A stretch of DNA of 64,000 nucleotides from Oegoconia quadripuncta (taxonomy: Eukaryota; Arthropoda; Insecta; Lepidoptera; Autostichidae), in NCBI GenBank assembly GCA_949316235.1, contig OX438757.1, forward strand, positions 17,299,505-17,363,504. Reading direction: 5' to 3'. Position numbers and translations under genes: made by a program. Under the pieces are notes generated by a model. It saw only the letters and a list, made by a program, of their open reading frames with translations, ran no database searches and was not told where the DNA came from. Positions 56,379 to 64,000 of this stretch are shown piece after piece (the first letter of the stretch is position 1; each line of letters starts with the position of its first letter).

Positions 56379-57474
56379 TAATAAAATTAAAACACCAGAC
56401 TGTATGAACTCAAGTGCAGTTGCCTGTCTGAAAGTACAAACTTGTTCCAAAAAAATATACAAGTAAGCGTTATGACTCTGAGTAAGCCTTGAGTCGTTCA
56501 CTTTTACATGTGCATATGAAAATTACAGATTCAAGATAGCATTTCAAAAGTTAGCATTTTCAAAAAGTCGTATTATTCACATTGTTGAACCATTTATTTA
56601 CAAATATGGAAGCCCAACGATCATGATTCAAACATTGCACCCCTTGGCTTTATAGATTGACCATCCTTTGCCTTCCAGTTCTTTCAAAGAAAGGGGAACT
56701 TTAAAAAATGCAACAGGAAGTAAATATCCTCATAGATAATATTGAATAAAATTATTGATGGGCGGAGATTATTCATTTTTTTTATTATCGAGCGTTTACA
56801 GTTAAATTGCAAATACTTATTAGAGTCGTAACATTTAAATCTACTCCACTTGATATTAGATAAAAAATTTTTGGTATTTATGAAACTTTCACTAAATAAT
56901 ACCGTAAATGATTAAATGATTTAGCCGCGAAATACAGGAAAACCTCTTGGTGTCCGTTGGTGAGCACTATTGTAAAGTGCTACTTGTGTTGCTAGCATCG
57001 AAACATCTCCCCATCTTTATGTAGCGGTGGGTGTTATTAGATTATAAACTAGCGACCTGCTGCGGTTTCGCACCGGTGCAATTAACTTTTTAAATATAAT
57101 ATACATGTATTACATATAAATTCCGTCAGTCATAAAAAAATATTAATCTTCCGTAAGAAAAACGGTATCAAAATCGGTGGCGTGGTTTAGAACAGCTTAG
57201 CGCACAAACTCTTTAGCGTCTTTGTGTTTTTTTATTACACTATTTGGATATTGACGATTTTATTAAAAAAAACTAGTACTTACATTACACCAATACACAC
57301 TTGTCAAAAATATTTAGTATTATTTATTATTAGTTTGATTGATTCTCCTTGTCAGCATTTCACAATGAAATCACAGATACTGTGCGTGCGCGTAGGTATC
57401 TCAATAAACTAAAAACGAACTAATGTCACATATATATATACAATAGTGGTGGAACGATAAATCATTATCTTTAT
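56379..57474. other. No gene seen
   Basis: 57046-57190 (ACTAGCGACCTGCTGCGG, ATCAAAATCGGTGGCGTG) may be a worn member of the family H/lepidopteran repeat group. Nothing coding. Confidence 0.4.
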
Positions 57475-57890
57475 ATCAGCCAGAGCCGATGTCCACTGCT
57501 GAACATAGGCCTCTCACATAGATTTCCAGAGCGACTAACTGGAAGCAGCCTGCATACAGCGACCTCCTCCGACTCTCATCAGGTCGTCCGTCCACCTTGT
57601 GAGTGGACGTCCTACGTTGCGCTTGCCGATGCGTGGTTTCTACTCGAGCACTGTATTGCCCGGCCAATCAGTTCTTCGAGTCTATGTGCCCTGCACATTG
57701 CCACTTCAACTTACTAATCCGCTGGGCTATGTCCGAGACTTACGTTCATCTACGGATTTCTTCATACCTGATTAGATCGTGTAGCGTAACGTCGAGCATT
57801 GCCCTTTCAAAAGTTGTGTGATTTTGAGTATTCTTATAAGCCCCACAGTCAGAGATCACGTTTCTGTGCCATAAGTCATCACTGGTAATA
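57475..57890 (-). pseudogene. RTE-like LINE C-terminus
   Basis: Read antisense across frames: LKGQCSTLRYTI.SGMKK, then GNVQGT.TRRTDWPGNTV, KPRIGKRNVGRPLTRW and TDDLMRV, CMQAA.S.SLWKSM and EAYVQQWTS. GKR.VGRP..RW.DD and EAYVQQW.. are the hallmark end of a very widespread insect RTE-like element. Stops and shifts make it a relic. 57891-58129 has nothing recognised. Confidence 0.7.
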
Positions 57891-58129
57891 CAAGTATTAG
57901 TAAACGATCAATCACATACTTTGAATTGCACAATTAAACGACATAACAAACTACATAAAACTTTGTAACTGCGTGAGGCCGAATAAAGAAAATTGCTCAG
58001 CGATAGACCAACCGCCTTTGTATATTTTAGCTATTTATGTTAAATATTATTTTTATGTTTATGGGTGCAATAATGAATGAATAACATTATTATTCCCTCG
58101 CGTGAAATACCTATCATTATCCCCTATTT

Positions 58130-58620
58130 TGACTTTTTAACCGACTTCAAAAAGGAGGAGTTTCTCAATTCGGCCGCTTGAATGTTTTTTTAATGTATGT
58201 ACACCGATAATTCCGAGATTTGGCGGTTGATTCGCGTAATTCTTTTTATAATTGTGTAGTTTTTGCAAGGCCTTCGTTATAATATTGCCTCAGAAACAAC
58301 ACTTATGTCACATGACAATAAACTTAAAATTTAAAAACCCCTGAAAGACTATAATCTCATCCAAATACACCGAATAACTGCGTTAAAACCTAAATATTTT
58401 CCAAACGCCTTAACCGATTTTCATCAAACCTGACTTATAAGCTTATAACCTGTGCCCTTACTTAATACAAAAGAAACTAAGCTCAAATCAGTTCATGCAT
58501 TAGTTAGATACGTCCAGACAAAGACTGGACATACACACAAAACAACACACACAATCATGCACAATCACACACACAACGCCGTCAAACACATAACACCCCT
58601 AGTTTTTGCCGCGGGTTAAA
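58130..58620. repeat. Common lepidopteran interspersed repeat (GACTTCAAAAAGGAGGAG family)
   Basis: Starts TTTTAACCGACTTCAAAAAG and ends near GCCGCGGGTTAAAAC. Contains GACTGGACATACACACA, also seen at 10600, and ATTTTCATCAAACCTG. Non-coding; class unknown. This is the last clear repeat before the right-end genes. Confidence 0.5.
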
Positions 58621-58659
58621 ACATTCTCTGGGCGATTGACAAGCAAGCTTAAACGTACA

Positions 58660-59040
58660 GATAGACATGCTATAAGTAGCACGAAAGCAAGCTATTAATG
58701 CGCAAGTGCTATCTAGTGGTATGTGTGTCGAAACCATTGCTAGTATCGAGCATGCCTATATGGGCATGCTTACAAATCGATCGACGTGCAATTTTTGGGC
58801 ATGCTACCTGATGCGGGGGTAACAGGGGCGTGCTTTAATCACGTCTGAACAGGTTTGGTTATGAACATGCTAGTATGTCAGTTATTCGTGCGTGCAAGTT
58901 TGTTTTCGCGCCAAAAGTATTTCGCTGGGATTATTCAATTACGGGCCCAATTTTTTTTTCTTCTCTTTTTCTTCCGTATTGTTTGCTTAAAAAGCATGCT
59001 CATTCAAGAGCATGCTTGAAATGAGCATGCTCTTGAACTA
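58660..59040. promoter_or_regulatory. Cluster of GCATGC palindromes upstream of the right-end genes
   Basis: GCATGC occurs at about 58751, 58767, 58798, 58994, 59012 and 59027, with near-matches ACATGCTA (58667, 58865) and GCGTGCTT (58830). The last three are in AAGCATGCTCATTCAAGAGC and its inverse, which can fold. Dense subterminal repeats beside a transposase gene are a feature of CACTA-type elements, so this may be a transposase-binding region. A promoter role is equally possible. Inference only. Confidence 0.35.
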
Positions 59041-59169
59041 ATACATTTGCACAATTGATACAATTCGAAAGATTTTTTTGTTATTTAGAAATAATAATAA
59101 TTACGTCAGTGAACATAGAAAATGATTGATTGAGAGATATGCGCGTTTCAGTTAAATTATTTTTTTACT

Positions 59170-59176
59170 ATATAGT
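59170..59176 (+). promoter_or_regulatory. Possible TATA-like element
   Basis: TATATAG about 180 bp before the start codon at 59356. In AT-rich DNA this has little weight by itself. Confidence 0.15.
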
Positions 59177-59355
59177 AGCTGATTCAAGAGATTTCGATGG
59201 TTGTCTTTTTTATGGAAAAGTTTTTGATATTAAACTCTCCGACCGACTACTAGGAGGGAATTCAAATTATAGTATCTGGCAACACCAAATATCGACGCTC
59301 CCTCTCGATCGATGGACGCCGCCCGTCCAACTGTTAAAGCAAGAATTTGTTTGTA

Positions 59356-62300
59356 ATGTATTCCATAGTGCAATTTTTAGAACAAGATGGAGCTTCGGTT
59401 TCTATTGTGCGTGCCGATTGGTTCACACCACGGAAACAAGAAGTGTTCTGGCCACCAGTAAAAGAAGGAAAATCATACAATAAATACCTTTTAAGTTCAT
59501 CACCAGACTCAACCTGGAAAACGTATGGAATTCAACGAAGTTTCTATGAAACTGGTAAGTGTTCAAGATCTTATATGCAGGGCTTTTGTGGTTTGGTGTG
59601 TCTTTTTGTTGTTTTGTGGGGTTAATTATAACAGATTTGGTTAAGGTGCAAGCTGACTTACCTACTAACCGTTAGATATTGAAGTGTAACAAACGGGGAC
59701 AGGAACGAAAAGGGCTTAGAATATTTTTTTTTATGAAACAACCTTGACCATGCATTTGGTTTCCGGACTGTTACATTAAATATAATATCATTGGTTACAA
59801 TACGCAAAGACTTACTTAACGTTGAAGGCGCGAAAACTTCGCTTTAATTTTATATAACCTTACACGTAAAAATTTTTGCGCTCGATCGCTAGTAATTTGC
59901 CGTTTAGCTCACTTGCGTTCGATCGCTAAATTTGATACCACGTAGACGCCCAACAACTATTTGTGACCCCCTTTGCCATACTTGCATTTAGTCGTGTTTA
60001 TGTGTGTGTTGCTAGATGACTTAGAGAAAGCAAAAAAGAAGTTAAAATTGGTGGAAGTCACCTCTGACCTGCAAACAGATGCTGAAGAAATAGAATTAGA
60101 AAGGCCAAAGCGCAAACTTTATCGCAAACAACATATTTCCGATTCAGAGAATGAAAGTGATCGCCCTCCTGCTTTGAAAAAACAGTTTTTGCATTGTAAG
60201 TTTTGTATTGTTGCTTTGACTCATGTAATTGACAACCTGTTTAAATCAGTTGGTGGTGCACCTGTCTGCTATAGTTATTAGATTTCTCTGGCTGGTTAGA
60301 ATATTTCAGATATCAAATATTTTACCTCATTGAATTTTGGGGAAATACAAGTAATTATTACTTAAGGCAATGTGGAAATCACGTTTTGTTCATTAATTCA
60401 GTCAAATGAAGACCGATGAAACATTTGTATTTTGGGGTGAATAGGCATTTACTGGGATAGTGTGCTTTATCTAGCCATTGACTACTCCTGGCTGAGGTCC
60501 GATCAATCTGCTCGGGCTAAATCGGCATCCACAAACTGCACCTACCTTGACCAACTACATCACTAATAGGCTATAGGTTTCCATTCTCATCCACATCATA
60601 TTATTTAACATTAAACTGTGCTTGCCATATTATTGGGTGTGAGTTTTCATTATGAATTAGCAAATTATATTGAGTGGTTTGGAATTACATTGGCACTAAA
60701 GTGATTATCTCTCGTTTGTGTAGTACATAACCTTGGATATGAATTGCAGGCCTGAGTGCAGCAAAGTCTCATAATTCTACAGAAATATCTAATAGAAACT
60801 GCGTTTCAAAGCAAGCACTTTCTGGATGTGTATTTAGACCCAATGATAAGCGAACAGGTAAGCTATCTATACAGGGTATGGTTTTTGATTCACAATGACG
60901 ATCATCACAGGATGATTGATACAAGCCCCACTTCGAAATCACAAAGAATAGTTTGCTTCGTTGTTTTTCGATTCTTTTTTGTAATACATACATAATTTAA
61001 ATATAAAATTTAATATTTTTTTACTTCAAATGTCTTGAATTAATTGATTCTTTCTACGTTGAAAAATATTTGTACCTTTAAAAGTCGCTATTTGTTACAG
61101 TTCCGGGTGCAGGAAGCTCCCCCAAATCTGACCAACAATGTGACGATGTAGAAATAAACAGCAATCACAACTCCAGTTACAAACTGTCATGTAGGTATCA
61201 CATACAGCGTTTTTTCGTCTTTTTTAGGGTCCATACCAAAATGTTATAGGTGTAGGTTAGTGTAATTCCTGTTTACTGGTGACTCCACTCCTGATTACGA
61301 ACAACTTTCCATTAGGACCCATAGCCTAATTAGATCAAAACATTTTCCATTAACCATACACAGTAAACAATTCTAAAACCACCTTTAGTATTCATATAGT
61401 AAAGAAGTCCAACAATTTTCGGCTGAATTCGGCTATGGTCTCTAGTCGAAAGTTGTTCATAATCAGGAGTGGAGTCAGCAACCGAAAATTGTTAGATTTC
61501 CATACTAAAAGTGGTTTCAGAATGGTTTACTTTGTATGGGTAATCAAATTTTTTGAGTTCCTTGGGGTAAGTTGTTCGTATTCAAGAGTGGCGTCACAAG
61601 TTAATGGGAATTACACAAATTCAAATTCACCCTGTATACCATTACCTGATTAAGTTCACTTGTTTTCCAGATTATGAGGAAAAAGTGGTATCTATGCTTG
61701 CCTCATTGCAAGCACAAAACCAACAAATAATTGCACTTTTAAAAGAAAAAGGAATTCGGTCTGCAGCACTGACACCTATTGATTTTAAGTTTCCTTTACA
61801 AACTGAAGAGGATTTAGTGGAAGTAGAAAATTTACTACAAGACCAAACAAGATCAACAGAACTGGTAATCTAAATTGTCACACCACTTTCCTTGTGTAAA
61901 TATGATATATTTAACCAACTCCATTTACTTAAATATAGATGTTTTTTCCAGATTACATTCTTAAGCTCTCTGGGTGGCCGAGACTTTCATATTAGAGTGT
62001 ACAGGATTCTTAAACATGTGATGGTAGATTCTTTAGCTGCACAATTTAATTTTTATGGGAAAAGATCCACAAAGAAACCATTTGCTGACTTGCGCCTTCG
62101 AGCAGTTGTGATAGGTAAATGGCTTTAATAAAATCTTACTCATGTTGGTATCTTTCTATGGGTTGGAAGAAAAGGAGGTGGGCCTTCCTCACCAAGGGAT
62201 AAAAAGATTATAGATATTTCATGGGTGCTTTTTGGGCAAAATAGCTACATATAATCAGATGCAAAATCTTAAGAACCTATGAACATTTTTAAATAATAGT

Positions 62301-62490
62301 TTTTATGTAAGGAATGTGACAAGTTTTGATCTAAGATGATTTTTTTATTTTAGATAGTGTAAGGATACACCATCCAGAGGCAAGCCATAAAGATATTGAA
62401 GATGCCATAAAAACATGGCTTAAACACGCGCCAGAGAGGGTTAAACGCTGTGCATCAATATCTACTAAAACTGATTTGACACTGGATTAA
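59356..62490 (+). CDS. Six-exon gene for a DUF4806-domain protein, 320 residues
   Basis: Exons 59356-59554, 60016-60195, 61101-61190, 61671-61864, 61952-62114 and 62354-62490 join without a stop. Every intron is GT-AG, phases match at all five junctions, and the coding length is exactly 963 nt. Residues 1-66 hold the N-terminal part common to these proteins (MYSIVQFLEQDGASVSIV, FWPPVK, WKTYGIQ); 67-126 are charged with an ERPKRKL basic patch; 157-190 could form a coiled coil (MLASLQAQNQQIIALLKEK); about 197-300 is the DUF4806-type domain (FPLQTEEDLVEVENLL, GGRDFHIRVYRILKHVM, FYGKRSTKKPFADLRL, IEDAIKTWLKHAPERVKR). The domain name comes from memory. Molecular function is not established; DNA-related or transposon-accessory roles are plausible. 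A family F MITE lies in intron 3. Start chosen because MYSIVQF matches the family's usual opening. A transposase frame follows 83 bp later. Confidence 0.8.
61250..61650. mobile_element. Family F fold-back MITE in intron 3
   Basis: GTGTAATTCCTGTTTACTGG at the left, AATTCAAATTCACCCTGTAT at the right. The inner arms (CTCCTGATTACGAACAAC; TTGTTCATAATCAGGAG) are inverted, and a second right-arm-like block (TTGTTCGTATTCAAGAG) makes this copy longer than the others. It ends about 30 bp before the exon 4 acceptor. Confidence 0.7.
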
Positions 62491-62545
62491 GTACGCACCA
62501 GAGAACGTTAACACCGTTCATCAATATCGGCTAGTTTGATTAACA
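62420..62545 (+). repeat. Imperfect direct duplication over the end of the DUF4806 gene
   Basis: 62420-62482 (TGGCTTAAACACGCGCCAGA ... CATCAATATC) is repeated at 62484-62545 (TGGATTAAGTACGCACCAGA ... CATCAATATC). The stop codon of the gene (TAA 62488) lies in the first bases of the second copy. The second copy would read WIKYAPENVN, a diverged version of WLKHAPERVK. Confidence 0.75.
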
Positions 62546-62565
62546 CAGCCAGTTTTAGACCCAAT

Positions 62566-62571
62566 AATAAA
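62566..62571 (+). terminator. Polyadenylation signal AATAAA
   Basis: AATAAA starts 76 bp after the DUF4806 gene stop and ends 2 bp before the downstream ATG. It could serve the upstream gene, with cleavage inside the start of the next frame. Confidence 0.4.
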
Positions 62572-62573
62572 TA

Positions 62574-64000
62574 ATGAAAAAGATTCCATATAAAAATAAA
62601 AATGATGTATGTCATCGTCAGATGCAGAGAAGGGCTAGATCTATAAAACTGGGCATTATAAATGATATCCAGAAAACTGTAGAATTTGATAAGCAACCTT
62701 TTACCAATGGCAATGTAGGGACTAGTTGTTCTATTCTCAATCCTATTCATGAACAAATCTATGATAAACTAAATATACCTTCGACCAATAACAATGTAGG
62801 GACTACTTCTAATCTCAATCAAATTCATGATGTCTCCCCTATTTTATCAGGTTTTAATGTTGAGTGTAACTCTGCTAGCATCGGTGAAAGTTCTTCATCC
62901 TATGCACTTGACCATGTTGACCAACAGTGTTCTCATAGTCCATACAAGACTAATGAAACTCTAAACAAAATTGATGCTAACTTATATTTTAAACTGAGGG
63001 AATGGGGTATTCAATATAGTATTTCACATAAAGCTACAGATTGTCTCCTAAAAATTCTTGCACCAATTTGTTCTCAGTTGCCTAGGAATAGTCGTACATT
63101 ATTTAAAACTCCTTTGCAAATATCAACTAAAGTATTAGACTCGGGTGAATTAGTTTATATAGGTTTACAGCATCAATTAGAAAACATATTAAATGATTGT
63201 GATTTATCGAAATTGGAAAATAAAATAGTAATGTCATTTAATGTGGATGGACTTCCCCTATTTAAAAGTAGGAATTCACAATTATGGCCAATTCTAGGAT
63301 TGATAAAGAATAATTATGTGTCTGCAAAGCCTTTTGTCATCGCTCTGTATTATGGAGAATCGAAACCTACCCCTCTAAATAAGTTTTTAGTCGACTTTGT
63401 AAACGAGCTTTCCAAATTGCTACACGAAGGATTTTCTTTTAAAAACATACATTTCACTATTAGTGTTCACAGTTTTGTTTGTGATGCACCAGCCAGGGCA
63501 ATGATCAAATGTACCAAATCCCATGGTGGTTATTCTGCTTGTGACAAATGTCTTGAATCAGGGGATTATGTACAAGGACGTGTAATATATCGAAGTGTCA
63601 GAGCTACACGGAGAACTGACTTACAATTTGAAAGACAATCAGATGAAGATCATCACCTTGGTGAATCGCCCTTATTAAGACTTCAAATTGGTATGGTGTC
63701 AGCATTCCCTATAGATTATATGCATGCTGTATGCTTAGGCGTTATGAAAAAACTTTTGAATGCTTGGGTGAGCGGTGAACTGACTGTTCGCTTACAAAGT
63801 CGACTAGTGACTCAAATATCTGAACGGCTTATAAATTGTAGGAAGTGTATGCCTATTGAATTTAATAGATTACCTCGTGGTTTGCATGACTTGTCTCGAT
63901 GGAAGGCTACGGAATTTCGTATGTTTTTGATTTATCTTGGTCCTATTGTGTTGAAACATGTTTTGCGTACATCACTCTATGAAAATTTTCTTCTATTTCA
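62574..64000 (+). CDS. CACTA/EnSpm-like (CMC/KDZ-type) transposase, 475 codons, continues past the window edge
   Basis: A single frame runs from ATG 62574 (in-frame TAA two codons earlier) to the right edge without a stop. After a variable N-terminus come LYFKLREWGIQYSI (about 143-156), LPRNSRTLFKTPLQI, then MSFNVDGLPLFKSRNSQLWP (220-239), CDAPARAMIK (303-312), a CX2C pair (C323, C326) in GGYSACDKCLESG, SPLLRLQIGMVSAFPIDYMH (D381, H384) and DLSRWKATEFRMFLIYLGP (E447). The order NVDG - CDAPAR - CX2C - DYMH - RWKATEFR is that of metazoan transposase-domain proteins related to plant tnp2. Candidate catalytic residues are D225, D304 or D381, and E447. The C-terminus, expected to be a few hundred residues more, is outside the window. 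The absence of any break over 1.4 kb suggests a young or selected gene. Confidence 0.8.
   Translation, partial: MKKIPYKNKNDVCHRQMQRRARSIKLGIINDIQKTVEFDKQPFTNGNVGTSCSILNPIHEQIYDKLNIPSTNNNVGTTSNLNQIHDVSPILSGFNVECNSASIGESSSSYALDHVDQQCSHSPYKTNETLNKIDANLYFKLREWGIQYSISHKATDCLLKILAPICSQLPRNSRTLFKTPLQISTKVLDSGELVYIGLQHQLENILNDCDLSKLENKIVMSFNVDGLPLFKSRNSQLWPILGLIKNNYVSAKPFVIALYYGESKPTPLNKFLVDFVNELSKLLHEGFSFKNIHFTISVHSFVCDAPARAMIKCTKSHGGYSACDKCLESGDYVQGRVIYRSVRATRRTDLQFERQSDEDHHLGESPLLRLQIGMVSAFPIDYMHAVCLGVMKKLLNAWVSGELTVRLQSRLVTQISERLINCRKCMPIEFNRLPRGLHDLSRWKATEFRMFLIYLGPIVLKHVLRTSLYENFLLF

Noticed and set aside
59130..59483. 117-codon ORF overlapping exon 1
   Set aside because: It is in another frame from the exon 1 frame, which has family-like residues and correct splice phase; this one overlaps by chance.
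62508..62756. 82-codon minus-strand ORF
   Set aside because: It is antisense to the start of the transposase frame, which has much stronger support.

Overview
This window looks like AT-rich, intron-bearing nuclear DNA from a lepidopteran insect (moth or butterfly). I base this on recalled familiarity with the repeat families (tRNA-headed SINEs, CR1/Jockey- and RTE-like LINE ends, cecropia-like mariner MITEs, and interspersed repeats ending in TAATATTAGT). No database search was possible. There are no prokaryotic-style genes. Most of the first 58 kb is a graveyard of nested transposable-element remains, and nearly all of the longer ORFs there are LINE C-terminal fragments or chance frames.

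Layout. 1-9.2 kb: LINE 3' ends, SINEs, two mariner MITEs (one split by another retroposon), a large fold-back element and a duplicated block around a SINE. 9.2-15 kb: mostly plain AT-rich DNA with one LINE C-terminus. 15-28 kb: SINE-dense, with a 33-unit, 20-bp minisatellite that grew from the end of a SINE, an inverted pair of SINE heads, and one weak candidate exon (23306-23439). 28-44 kb: decayed LINEs (RTE-like at 29.3 and 29.7 kb; a reverse-transcriptase relic at 30.7-32.1 kb; three other C-termini, one an intact 208-codon frame) and several hairpin-forming elements. 44.9-46.2 kb: a 100/104-bp two-variant tandem array ending in an inverted copy. 46-54 kb: more LINE, SINE and MITE copies, including a LINE with an RNase H domain and poly(A). 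54.8-56.1 kb: a degenerate 61-bp tandem array packed with GACGTC.

The part most likely to contain functional genes is the right end. A six-exon gene (59356-62490, plus strand) splices in phase at every junction to a 320-residue protein with a C-terminal DUF4806-type domain. Only 83 bp after its stop, a single uninterrupted frame (62574 to the window edge, 475 codons and still open) encodes a transposase of the CACTA/EnSpm-like (CMC/KDZ-type) kind. Upstream of the pair is a cluster of GCATGC palindromes resembling subterminal repeats. My main hypothesis is that these are two genes of one autonomous or recently active DNA transposon, with the DUF4806 protein as an accessory DNA-binding partner. 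The pairing and the partner role are inference; the reading frames and splice structure are visible in the sequence.

Repeat families are named here for cross-reference. SINE-A: head GGCTCAATG...GGTTCGATCCC, body with the CTAGCTACCACCATC block. SINE-B: head GTGTAGTGG...GGTTCGAATCC, tail with the GGAACTAGATGGC block. Family F: fold-back MITE beginning ACAGGGTGAATT. Family R: poly(A)-tailed retroposon beginning TTTTTGGCGGGA. Family H: repeat with ends CTAGCTTTCCG and TAATATTAGT.
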